The notes beneath the pieces are model-generated. The model ran no database searches, had not been told where the DNA came from, and was given only the letters and a program-made list of their open reading frames with translations. Shown piece after piece: positions 53,111-60,955 of a stretch of 64,000 bases of DNA. The stretch's first letter is position 1; each line of letters begins with the position of its first letter. The position numbers and the translations under genes are program-made. Source of the DNA: a bacterium (GTDB lineage Bacteria > Actinomycetota > Acidimicrobiia > Spongiisociales > Spongiisociaceae); assembly GCA_026710435.1 (NCBI GenBank), contig JAPOQZ010000074.1, positions 33,843 to 97,842 on the forward strand, in the 5' to 3' direction.

Positions 53111-53977
53111 ATGTTTGAGCGCTTCACCGACTCCGCCCGCCGTGTGGTCGTCCTAGCGCAAGAAGAGGCAGGGCTGCTGAACCACGACTACATCGGCACC
53201 GAGCACATCCTGCTCGGCCTCATCCACGAGGGTGAAGGTGTCGCGGCTCGGGCCCTGCAGAGACTGGGCATCAGCCTCGATTCGGTGCGTGACCAAGTAG
53301 TGGAGACGATCGGTAAGGGACGGCAGCGCCCAAGCGTGCACATACCCTTCAGCCGCAGGGCCAAGAAGGTGCTGGAGTCGAGCCGGCGCGAGGCGCTCCG
53401 GCTGGGTCACAACCACATCGGTACTGAGCACATCCTGCTCGGTTTGGTCCGGAAGAGGGGCAGTGTCGCCGCCCAGGTGCTGGAGAACCTCGGCGCCGAC
53501 CTTCCCGCGATTCGAGATTCGGTCATAGGGCTGCTGCCGGAAGGTGCGGGCGAGGACCCAGCCGGGTCGGATCCGGTACTCGGGATGGATCCGGTCGGTG
53601 TTCGCGGTCCCGCCGACTCGATCACTTTGAAGGGCCTTCGCATACCGGCCCGTCATGGAGTGACCGACCAGGAGCGGGACGCCGGCCAGACCTTCGTGGT
53701 GGATGTGATGGTCCGGCTGGACGTGTCGGCCGCGAGCCGTACCGACGACCTCTCCAAGACACTTGACTACGGAGTTCTTGCAGAGGCGATCCACCGCCGC
53801 GTGTCGGACGAGCAGTGGAACCTCATCGAGACGGTCGCCGAGCGGGTGGCGGATCTCGTTCTGGAGAATCGGCGGGTCGCGAGGGTGGAGGTCACGGTTC
53901 ACAAACCGGAGGCGCCGATCAGGGTTCCCTTCGAGGACGTGGCGGTGACCATCGTCCGGCACTCTCCTCGCGTCTGA
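53111..53977 (+). CDS. folB: Clp N-domain fused to dihydroneopterin aldolase
   Basis: Residues 1-145 are a complete ClpC N-terminal domain with both repeats ([16 protein letters not shown]...[17 protein letters not shown]; then [21 protein letters not shown]). Roughly 110 of these 145 residues match the clpC gene at 60956 by hand alignment. After a Gly/Asp/Pro linker, residues about 168-285 are a full FolB: ITLKGLRIPARHGVTDQER (with the Glu-containing substrate loop), KTLDYGVLAEAI, NLIETVAERVADLVL and VTVHKPEAPI (active-site Lys). FolB makes 6-hydroxymethyl-dihydropterin. No stop codon lies between the parts. An internal start at ATG 53585 could in principle give FolB alone. Confidence 0.92.
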   Translation: MFERFTDSARRVVVLAQEEAGLLNHDYIGTEHILLGLIHEGEGVAARALQRLGISLDSVRDQVVETIGKGRQRPSVHIPFSRRAKKVLESSRREALRLGHNHIGTEHILLGLVRKRGSVAAQVLENLGADLPAIRDSVIGLLPEGAGEDPAGSDPVLGMDPVGVRGPADSITLKGLRIPARHGVTDQERDAGQTFVVDVMVRLDVSAASRTDDLSKTLDYGVLAEAIHRRVSDEQWNLIETVAERVADLVLENRRVARVEVTVHKPEAPIRVPFEDVAVTIVRHSPRV

Positions 53978-53984
53978 CACCGCA

Positions 53985-54503
53985 GTGACGCAGGCGGCCA
54001 TCTCCCTAGGTTCCAACATGGGACACCGCCGCGCCATCCTTGCCGACGCGGTGGCCCGCCTGGCGGGGATCGGCCGACTCTGTGCGGTGTCGCCACTCTA
54101 CGAGACGGCGCCTGTGGGACCGGTTGACCAGGATCGGTTCTACAACGCCGTGGCAGTAGTCGAAACGGATCTGGACCCGGGGACCCTGGTGGCCTGCCTG
54201 CTGGCGATCGAACAGCAACTGGGTCGTCTAAGGGAGCTGCACCAAGGTCCGAGGACCATCGACCTGGATCTCATCCTGCACGGCGACTCGGTGGTTCATT
54301 CGGCGCTGGTCTCGGTGCCGCATCCCCGCTACCGGGAACGCCGTTTCGTCCTGGAACCTCTGGTTGCCGTGTGGCCCGAGGCGCGCGATCCGGACGGCAC
54401 GCGCGTGTCCGACCTGCTCGCCCGTGTGGCCGGCCAAGACGTCAGGATGATCGAGGATCCGGAGTGGAATGCGTATCAGATCGACGAGCGGCGGCTCCGG
54501 TAG
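53985..54503 (+). CDS. folK: HPPK, hydroxymethyl-dihydropterin diphosphokinase
   Basis: The protein has 172 residues. Motifs: AISLGSNMGHRRA at the start, SPLYETAPVGPVDQDRFYNAV, LGRLRELHQGPRTIDLDLILHGD (magnesium and ATP site) and VPHPRYRERRFVLEPL. It activates the pterin for folP. Start GTG 53985, seven bases after the folB stop, so folE-folP-x-folB-folK is one operon. It is the last recognised gene of the folate group. Confidence 0.93.
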   Translation: MTQAAISLGSNMGHRRAILADAVARLAGIGRLCAVSPLYETAPVGPVDQDRFYNAVAVVETDLDPGTLVACLLAIEQQLGRLRELHQGPRTIDLDLILHGDSVVHSALVSVPHPRYRERRFVLEPLVAVWPEARDPDGTRVSDLLARVAGQDVRMIEDPEWNAYQIDERRLR

Positions 54504-54738
54504 CTTGGGAGATGGCCGGGCCACTTTCACATGTGGTTCGTTCAACGAGGCGGGGACATCGCAATACAGGGGGTCGGCTCTCAGTTCGGTGGACCCGATC
54601 TCGAGACTACGGTCACGATTCCCGACGGTGGAAGCGATGAAGTGCGGGTTGTTGCGCAGGCGATAATTTGGGCTGGGACCGAATAGCAGCGCAACAAGCT
54701 GCATATATGCCGCTCGCTCGGCTGGTCCGGGATTTAAA
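54504..54738. other. unassigned stretch between folK and the FN3-like gene
   Basis: No complete gene is seen. Both strands have short open frames with protein-like codon use, for example NNPHFIASTVGNRDRSLEIG on the minus strand. This may be the remains of a gene, but I cannot assign a family. The stretch before 54739 is locally AT-richer (TTTAAAATG at the next start). Confidence 0.25.
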
Positions 54739-55212
54739 ATGAGCAGCCCGGAACCGGACAGTTGCCACCGGGGGACGTATTGGTGGGGACGCCTCGCGCT
54801 CCCGCTGCTGGGCATCGACGCCAACGGGTTACGTGACTACCACGAGGTGGTGGGCGCGGTGTACGAAGGGGACGAAGCCACGGTGGTCCCGCCGGTCGTG
54901 GTGCCAGGGGTACCTCTGAATCTGAATGTGGCGGTGTCGGAGTCGTGGGTGGTCTCTTGGGATCCACCCGGTCGTGGTGGGGAGGCCCACTGGTACCGCC
55001 TTGAGTTGTGTTTTGCGTCCCGGCAAGAAGAGCTCTTCACCAGTGACCGGTCGGTGAACATGGCTGGACACGTGTCCAATCATGTCGGCGAGAACCTCGA
55101 CTTGAGAGTCAGAGCGGAGAACATCAACAGCATGCACGGAGAGTGGACCGACACGCCCGCATACACCAACATCACTTCAGGCGTGCCCGCGACGCTGACC
55201 ACGACCCATTAG
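54739..55212 (+). CDS. small protein with a fibronectin type III-like domain
   Basis: The protein has 157 residues. Residues about 53-150 have the spacing of an FN3 domain: PGVPLNLNVAVSESWVVSWDPP, then WYRLELCF, and NLDLRVRAENINSMHGEWTDT near the end (RVRAxN...GxWS-type strand). No signal peptide or membrane helix is visible, which is odd for FN3. It may be the fragment of a longer secreted protein. The ribosome site is poor, so translation is uncertain. It stops in TTAG just before a strong hairpin. Confidence 0.4.
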   Translation: MSSPEPDSCHRGTYWWGRLALPLLGIDANGLRDYHEVVGAVYEGDEATVVPPVVVPGVPLNLNVAVSESWVVSWDPPGRGGEAHWYRLELCFASRQEELFTSDRSVNMAGHVSNHVGENLDLRVRAENINSMHGEWTDTPAYTNITSGVPATLTTTH

Positions 55213-55220
55213 CTCCTGAT

Positions 55221-55270
55221 CCGGAGGTGTCGAACCGCCGTCCCTCGGCGGTCGCCGGGCTAACCTCCGG
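55221..55270 (+). terminator. nested hairpin before the DUF2520 gene
   Basis: Outer arms CCGGAGGT (55221-55228) and ACCTCCGG (55263-55270) enclose inner arms ACCGCCG and CGGCGGT with a 5-base loop. It lies just after the FN3-like gene and 45 bases before the next start. It has no T-tract; it could end transcription or act in the 5' leader of the pan genes. Confidence 0.4.
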
Positions 55271-55314
55271 TCTTGGAACGGTACCGAAGGAACGGACCGG
55301 AACCGGGAGTAAAG

Positions 55315-56127
55315 GTGCGAATCATCGTTGTGGGGCCCGGCAGGGCCGGTGGGTCGTTGGCGGTAGCCGCCGACATGGCGGGTCACGAGATCGTCGGGAT
55401 CATTACCCGCCGTTCCGGCGACCAAGAAGTGGCGACGCGTCTAGGTGTGGCCGCCCGGCTGATCGGCGATCCCATGCCGGAGGCCGATCTGATGGTGGTG
55501 GCGGTCCGTGACGACCTGATCCGCCACGTCGCCGGGTTGCTTGCGGCGCGAAACGTCCGCGCGCCGCAAGCTGTTCACCTGTCGGGGCTGGCGCCGACCG
55601 GGGCGCTCGGCCCGTTGCACGATGTGGGTCTGGCAACCGGGGCATTCCATCCCCTCCAGACCTTTCCGGACTGGCGTACCGGGTCCGGGTCGTTCAGTGG
55701 CGCTCACGTCGCTATCACCGCGGGGGTGGAGTTGGGGAAGTTACTGGAGGAACTGGCCGGCTCGCTGGGCTGCCGTCCCTTCCGCATCAGCGACGAGGCC
55801 AAGCCCCTCTACCATGCCGCGTCTTCAGCTTCGGCCAACTACGTCCTCACCGCTCTCTCGGTGGCCGAGAGATTGTACGCGGAGGCGGGTATCGACTATC
55901 GCGTCGCCCGGCCGCTGGTTGAACACGCAGTCGCCAATGCCTTCGACATAGGGCCCCGTAGCGCGCTGACGGGTCCGGTCGCGAGGGGAGACAGCGGAAC
56001 AGTCCGTTGCCAGCTTCAGGCCGTGGATGCGCACGCACCTCACCTGTCGGAGACCTTCCGGGACTTCGCCCGCGCCACCGCCGCGTTTGCCGGAACCTCG
56101 GAGGTAATGGAGGACGTGCTCTCGTGA
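55315..56127 (+). CDS. Rossmann-like / DUF2520 NAD(P)-binding protein
   Basis: The protein has 270 residues. An N-terminal nucleotide-binding motif VGPGRAGGSLAVAADMAGHEI is followed by the DUF2520 part (HLSGLAPTGAL, GAFHPLQTFPD, ASANYVLTALSVAERLYAEAGID). This is the family found directly before panC in many actinobacteria and resembles 6-phosphogluconate-type or ketopantoate reductases; since no panE is nearby, a role in pantothenate synthesis is possible but unproved. Start GTG 55315, with GGGAG seven bases upstream. Confidence 0.78.
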   Translation: MRIIVVGPGRAGGSLAVAADMAGHEIVGIITRRSGDQEVATRLGVAARLIGDPMPEADLMVVAVRDDLIRHVAGLLAARNVRAPQAVHLSGLAPTGALGPLHDVGLATGAFHPLQTFPDWRTGSGSFSGAHVAITAGVELGKLLEELAGSLGCRPFRISDEAKPLYHAASSASANYVLTALSVAERLYAEAGIDYRVARPLVEHAVANAFDIGPRSALTGPVARGDSGTVRCQLQAVDAHAPHLSETFRDFARATAAFAGTSEVMEDVLS

Positions 56128-56215
56128 AGCCTCGGGTGTCCGTCCACCGCCCGCCGGACACGGGCAACCTGCAACGGACGACTGGTTACGGGCGACCTGC
56201 AACGGCTATCCCGGC

Positions 56216-57094
56216 GTGAGGGTCGTCTCGACCATCGCCGCAGCCCGGGAGTCGGCGCATGGCGTGGTGGGACTGGTTCCGACCATGGGGTTCTTCCACG
56301 AGGGCCACCTATCGCTGATGCGCAGGTCGGTGGCGGAGTGCGACCAGACCGTGGTGACGCTCTACGTCAATCCTCTCCAGTTCGAGGACGCGGCCGACCT
56401 CGCCCGGTACCCGGTCGACCACGACCGCGATCTGGCCCTGGCCGAGCAGTGCGGTGTCGACCTGATGGTGATTCCGGATCCGTGCGAGATGTTCGCAACA
56501 GTGCCCCTGACCACGGTCACCGTGGCAGGCATCGGGGATCGGCTTGAAGGTGTGCATCGGCCCGGTCACATGGATGGCGTGGCGACGGTGGTCGCCCGGC
56601 TGTTCGCCGCGCTCCAGCCGGACCGGGCTTACCTCGGGCGCAAGGACGCTCAGCAGCTTGCGTTGGTGCGCCGCTTGGCGCACGACCTGGGGTTCCCCTT
56701 GGAGGTGGTGGGGTGCCCGCTGATCAGGGAACAGGACGGCCTGGCTCTGTCGTCGCGGAACGTCTTCCTCGGCGAACACCGCCGGGCGGCGTTGGTGCTA
56801 TCGAGTGGGCTATGCGCCGCAGCGGACCTGTTCGAGGCGGGGGAGTGCAAGGCCGCGGTCCTCGAGGACAGGGTCCGCGACAGCTTCCGCGCCGGCGAGA
56901 TCGAGTACGCCGAGGCCTTTGACGCCGCAACGGTGGAGCCGGTCTCGCTCATTGAGCGGCGGGCGGTCCTGGCGGTGGCAGCCCGCATCGGCTCCGTACG
57001 TCTCATCGACAACGTGAGGCTTCTCTTCGGCGACCGGGGTCCCGAGGCGGATCGAGGAGTCTGGCTCGAGCGGCCCAGCGTGCTATACCACTGA
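56216..57094 (+). CDS. panC: pantoate--beta-alanine ligase
   Basis: The protein has 292 residues. Motifs: LVPTMGFFHEGHLSLMRRS (HIGH-type ATP site), LYVNPLQFE, GVHRPGHMDGVATVVARLF, YLGRKDAQQLALVRR and SSRNVFL (KMSKS-like). It joins pantoate and beta-alanine to make pantothenate. Start GTG 56216. Type III pantothenate kinase follows directly; panD (aspartate decarboxylase) is not next to it. Confidence 0.95.
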   Translation: MRVVSTIAAARESAHGVVGLVPTMGFFHEGHLSLMRRSVAECDQTVVTLYVNPLQFEDAADLARYPVDHDRDLALAEQCGVDLMVIPDPCEMFATVPLTTVTVAGIGDRLEGVHRPGHMDGVATVVARLFAALQPDRAYLGRKDAQQLALVRRLAHDLGFPLEVVGCPLIREQDGLALSSRNVFLGEHRRAALVLSSGLCAAADLFEAGECKAAVLEDRVRDSFRAGEIEYAEAFDAATVEPVSLIERRAVLAVAARIGSVRLIDNVRLLFGDRGPEADRGVWLERPSVLYH

Positions 57095-57097
57095 CCA

Positions 57098-57892
57098 TTG
57101 ACCACTGGAGACCGAATGTTCCTCGCCGTGGACGTAGGCAACACCCAGACGGTCATCGGTGTCCTCTCGGGCCGGCGCGTGCTGCAGCAATGGCGGCTCT
57201 CCAGCGGCCGCGAACGCCCCCGTGACGAGTTCGCCATCCTGCTGCGCGGGCTGCTGGCACCGACGGACTACCGGGCGGGGGACTTCGAAGGAGCGGCCAT
57301 GTCATCGGTGGTCCCGCCGGTGGCCAAGGCGCTCCAGTCGGCTCTAGAGGACCTGGTCGGAACACGGGTGCTGGTGGTCGGTCCGGGTATCCGTACCGGC
57401 ATGGCAATAAAGATCGACAACCCTCGCGAGGTGGGGGCCGACCGGGTGGTCAACTCGGTGGCGGCCCGCGAACTCTACGGCGCGCCGTCGGTGGTGGTCG
57501 ATTTCGGTACAGCCACCACTTTCGACGTGGTCGACGGGCGGGGTGACTACGTCGGAGGCGCCATCGCTCCCGGCCTCGAAGTGTCGATGGAGGCCCTGGT
57601 CTCGGAGACCGCTGCTCTGCGACGGGTCGATCTGGCGCCACCGAGGTCGGTGGTGGGCAAGAGCACCGTCGAGGCCATCCAGAGCGGCCTTCTGTACGGG
57701 TATGCCAGCCTGGTCGACGGGATGTTGGGTCGGATCCTGGAAGAGTACGGTGGCTCTGCGGAGGAGACCGCCCCGGTGGTCGCCACCGGAGGCATCGCAC
57801 CGGTGATCGTTCCCCACTGTCGGCTCGTCTCGACGGTGGATGAGACCCTCACTCTCGATGGTCTTCGTCTCATCTGGGAGCGAAACCGCTGA
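57098..57892 (+). CDS. coaX: type III pantothenate kinase
   Basis: The protein has 264 residues from TTG 57098, or 258 from ATG 57116 (MFLAVDVGNTQT), which is the more usual start. ASKHA-fold phosphate motifs: DVGNTQTVIGV and VVDFGTATTFDVVD; GADRVVNSVAA and GGAIAPGLEVSMEAL are family sites. It phosphorylates pantothenate, the first step to coenzyme A. It lies three bases after panC. Confidence 0.94.
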   Translation: MTTGDRMFLAVDVGNTQTVIGVLSGRRVLQQWRLSSGRERPRDEFAILLRGLLAPTDYRAGDFEGAAMSSVVPPVAKALQSALEDLVGTRVLVVGPGIRTGMAIKIDNPREVGADRVVNSVAARELYGAPSVVVDFGTATTFDVVDGRGDYVGGAIAPGLEVSMEALVSETAALRRVDLAPPRSVVGKSTVEAIQSGLLYGYASLVDGMLGRILEEYGGSAEETAPVVATGGIAPVIVPHCRLVSTVDETLTLDGLRLIWERNR

Positions 57893-57923
57893 ATCAACAC
57901 AACTGTTGTACCCTTCGGCGCCG

Positions 57924-59453
57924 ATGAATCATTCGCCGGAGACCCCAGACAACGACAGTCCCGCAAGCTCGGAATTGGCCGGTCACCCATTGACTGCGCA
58001 ACGCCTGGAGAAGGTGTCGCGCCTGCGCTCGGCGGGGAACGATCCCTACCCGCTCGGGTACAAGCGAGATGTGTCGGCTTCCGGGCTCCACGAACGATTC
58101 TCCGAGCTCGCACCTGACTCACGCACGGGAGAGATCTGCCAGGTTGCCGGGCGGTTGATGAACGTCCGGAGACTGGGCCGGCTGCTCTTCGGTGTCCTCC
58201 AGGATCATTCAGGACGGATACAGCTGTTCGTGGACCGGCACGGTCTGGGAATGGACGGGCTCGCGGCCTTCGGAGACCTGGACCAGGGTGATTGGATCTG
58301 GGCGAAGGGTGAGGTGATGACCACCCGTCGCGGTGAACTCAGCGTTCACATCGAGGACTTCGCGCTCCTGGCCAAGGGGCTCCGACCCCTACCCGCGAAG
58401 TGGCACGGGCTGAAGGACAAGGAACGACGTTTCCGGAGGCGGGAGCTTGACCTGCTGGTCAACGCGGAGGCCAGGCGTATAGCCGAGGCCCGCTCCGCCG
58501 CGGTTTCGGAGTTGCGGCGCCAGTTCGAGGTCCGGGGTTTCATGGAGGTGGAGACACCGGTCCTGCAGGTAGTGGCGGGAGGGGCGCTGGCCAGACCGTT
58601 CCGGACCTACCACAACGCGCTGGGCATAGAAATGCATCTTCGGATCGCAACCGAACTCCATCTCAAACGTCTGGTCGTCGGCGGTATGGAGAAGGTGTTC
58701 GAGTTGGGCAGGGTGTTCCGCAACGAGGGCATCGATGCAAGTCACAACCCTGAGTTCACCACTCTCGAGGCATACGAGGCGCTGGCGGACTACCGCGACA
58801 TCATGCAGCTGATGGAGGAGATCATCCCCGCCGTAGCGCAACGGGTGGTAGGTGGCGCCACCTTGGAGTATCAGGGACGCGAACTCGACCTCCGGCCCCC
58901 CTACCGCCGGGTACCGATGCTCGAGTTGGTCGGCCAAGCTCTGGGCACGGAGGTCACGCCCGCGATGCCGGTTGATCGACTCCGGGATGTCGTCGCCCGG
59001 GCCGGGTTGGAGGTGGACGCCAACCGGGGTTTCGGCGAGTTGGTGGAGGAGGTGTTCGACAGCCTCGTGGCGCCCGGACTCTGGGAGCCCACCTTTGTCA
59101 TCGACCACCCGCTGGACATATCCCCGCTAGCCCGGCGGCACCGTTCGATCGACGGGTTGGTGGAACGGTTCGAACTCTATATCGCGGGAAGTGAGTACGC
59201 CGACGCCTTCACCGAATTGAACGATCCGGTGGACCAGCGGCGCCGCTTCGAGGCCCAGGCAGCGGCCCGGCAGGCCGGCGATCAGACTGCCCATCCCATC
59301 GACGAGGAATTCCTGCGCGCCCTGGAAGTAGGCATGCCGCCGACGGGAGGTCTAGGGATCGGTGTCGACCGGCTCGTGATGCTGCTCACCAACCAAAGGA
59401 CCCTGCGGGAGGTCCTTCTGTTCCCCCACCTGAGACCCGAGACAAACGTCTGA
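57924..59453 (+). CDS. lysS: lysyl-tRNA synthetase, class II
   Basis: The protein has 509 residues. An N-terminal anticodon-binding OB domain (about 60-165) is followed by the catalytic core: motif 2 in FRNEGIDASHNPEFTTLEAYEA and motif 3 in GLGIGVDRLVMLLT, with HPLDISPLAR and GSEYADAFTELNDP as LysRS signatures. It charges tRNA-Lys. ATG 57924 is chosen; a 5-bp inverted repeat (ACAAC-T-GTTGT) lies just upstream and no ribosome site is seen. A 334-base gap with repeat copy 5 follows. Confidence 0.95.
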   Translation: MNHSPETPDNDSPASSELAGHPLTAQRLEKVSRLRSAGNDPYPLGYKRDVSASGLHERFSELAPDSRTGEICQVAGRLMNVRRLGRLLFGVLQDHSGRIQLFVDRHGLGMDGLAAFGDLDQGDWIWAKGEVMTTRRGELSVHIEDFALLAKGLRPLPAKWHGLKDKERRFRRRELDLLVNAEARRIAEARSAAVSELRRQFEVRGFMEVETPVLQVVAGGALARPFRTYHNALGIEMHLRIATELHLKRLVVGGMEKVFELGRVFRNEGIDASHNPEFTTLEAYEALADYRDIMQLMEEIIPAVAQRVVGGATLEYQGRELDLRPPYRRVPMLELVGQALGTEVTPAMPVDRLRDVVARAGLEVDANRGFGELVEEVFDSLVAPGLWEPTFVIDHPLDISPLARRHRSIDGLVERFELYIAGSEYADAFTELNDPVDQRRRFEAQAAARQAGDQTAHPIDEEFLRALEVGMPPTGGLGIGVDRLVMLLTNQRTLREVLLFPHLRPETNV

Positions 59454-59571
59454 CTGTCTGCTGCAGGCGGTCTGTCAACCAATACAACGATGGTGGACAG
59501 CTGGTGTCTGTGGGCAGTGGCCACCGACTGCCACGCTGACTCGCAGGCCACTAAACACAATCGGCCGGCGA

Positions 59572-59791
59572 CCGACCCCGCTTTCTTGATGGAGTCTTTG
59601 TGGTGGGCGAGCCGGGGTGGGGGATACGAGCTTCTGACCAGGTATGGCGGCTGTTTCGATAGTCCCGCCTGGGCTCGGCTCGGCTCGGCATACCTCGGGT
59701 GAGGCCCGGCCAGGTCGCGATGATATGGCAGATTTGGCGTGCTGCCGTGTGAGTGTGGCCGGCAACCGGAAACATGAAGGATCAGGGCTAA
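59572..59791 (-). repeat. dispersed TIR repeat, copy 5
   Basis: The element is about 220 bp. On the minus strand it reads TTAGCCCTGATCCTTCATG at the start and GAAAGCGGGGTCGG at the end, with the family landmarks CACACTCACACGGCAGCACGC, ATATCATCGCGACC, GCGGGACTATCGAAAC, CTGGTCAGAAGCTCGTATCC and CGCCCACCAC between. The stop codon of the polyprenyl synthase (59788-59790) is its first TAG. It lies between two convergent genes. The rest of the gap, 59454-59571, shows nothing recognisable. Confidence 0.75.
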
Positions 59792-60783
59792 CGGCCTGCG
59801 TAATGGACCCTGTCCACGAGGAAACTGCCCATCGTCTGGAGAACCGAGCGGGCCTTGATGTCCGGCAGGGAACCGATGGCCACCGAAGCCACCTCGAGGC
59901 GACGGACGCACTCGTCCAGCATGCTGTCGACATACCCACCCTCCCGTACCAAGCCGATGACCGTGTCGACCGTGCGGTCGGAGAACGGGATTCCCCCGGC
60001 CAGCAACTCCGATATGCGAGGACCGGACGGTCCTTCCAACGCATGGAGGACCGGAAGCGTGTAGACGCCTTGGCGGATGTCGCTTCCGGCGGGCTTGCCG
60101 ATTTGCTCTTCGGTGGCAACGAGGTCCAGCGCGTCATCGGTGAGTTGGAACACCATTCCCAACTCCCATGTGATGGTCGACAGCGCCTCGACGAACCGGG
60201 CCGGGGCGTCGGCCGCGATCGCTCCCATCCGTGCTGCGGTCCTGATCAGGCTGGCGGTCTTGCCTTCAATGACCCGGTAATGATCGGCCGGACCATGCAT
60301 CAGGTCCCCGGTCAGGTGGAGTTCGAGTGCCTGGCCTTCCACTAGGTCCGTATACGTCCGGGCCAGGAGCTTCACGGTTTCCAGTCCCAAGGTCTCGGCC
60401 GCCAGCTCCGAGGCCCGGGCGATGAGGAAGTCTCCGGCCAGGATTGCCTGCGAGTTGCCCCACTTGGTGTTCACCGACCGGGTTCCGCGCCGGGTCTCGG
60501 CCTCGTCGATCACATCGTCGTGGTACAGGGATCCGACATGGATCAGCTCCACGGCCACACCGGCATCGACCAGCCGGTGGTCGCGGGTGGGTCCGAATTC
60601 CCCTGCCAACTGGGCAAGGAGCGGTCGGAACCGCTTACCGCCTGCGACCAGCAGGTGCTGGGTGATCTCCGTCAAGAAGGGATCGTCCGCGGCCGATACC
60701 TCAAAGAGGCGTTGCTCCACGACCTCGACCCGTTCCCAGACCTCGGGTAGGTCGATAAGATCCCGTAGTGTCGGGGTCGCCAT
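59788..60783 (-). CDS. trans-polyprenyl diphosphate synthase
   Basis: The protein has 331 residues. Both aspartate-rich motifs are seen: HDDVIDEAETRR (FARM) and QLTDDALDL (SARM), with GGKRFRPLLAQL and GDFLIARA. It adds several isopentenyl units to an allylic diphosphate; the residues before the first motif (VGSLYHDD) suggest a long product, as for menaquinone side chains, which fits a menaquinone-based respiratory chain. The product length is not certain. The stop TAG is supplied by the repeat. Confidence 0.88.
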   Translation of the reverse strand: MATPTLRDLIDLPEVWERVEVVEQRLFEVSAADDPFLTEITQHLLVAGGKRFRPLLAQLAGEFGPTRDHRLVDAGVAVELIHVGSLYHDDVIDEAETRRGTRSVNTKWGNSQAILAGDFLIARASELAAETLGLETVKLLARTYTDLVEGQALELHLTGDLMHGPADHYRVIEGKTASLIRTAARMGAIAADAPARFVEALSTITWELGMVFQLTDDALDLVATEEQIGKPAGSDIRQGVYTLPVLHALEGPSGPRISELLAGGIPFSDRTVDTVIGLVREGGYVDSMLDECVRRLEVASVAIGSLPDIKARSVLQTMGSFLVDRVHYAGR

Positions 60784-60955
60784 CTCATATGCTCCGCTTC
60801 AGGGAAAGGGTTCCGCTCTATGGTAAGGGAATATGCATGCAACGACACCATCGCTCTGTCGAGCGACGCGAGTTATAGTCGCAACTAACGATTCCAGAGG
60901 CTTAAGCTTGTATCCTGTGAGAGGCAAAGCATCCACCGGGGGGAGGTGATACGTC
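60784..60955. promoter_or_regulatory. divergent promoter region, polyprenyl synthase / clpC
   Basis: The region holds an inverted repeat TCGCTC-TGTC-GAGCGA (60851-60866), a TATAGT (near 60873) and a TATCCT (60911-60916) that could be -10 boxes for clpC; no strong -35 is visible. The ribosome site GGGGGGAGGTGAT lies just before the clpC ATG. A stress regulator may bind the inverted repeat, but its spacing does not match the ClgR or CtsR pattern. Confidence 0.4.

Noticed and set aside
60851..60866. ClgR or CtsR operator upstream of clpC
   Set aside because: The inverted repeat TCGCTC-TGTC-GAGCGA has the wrong spacing for ClgR (CGC-N5-GCG) and the wrong sequence for CtsR. Kept only as an unassigned palindrome.
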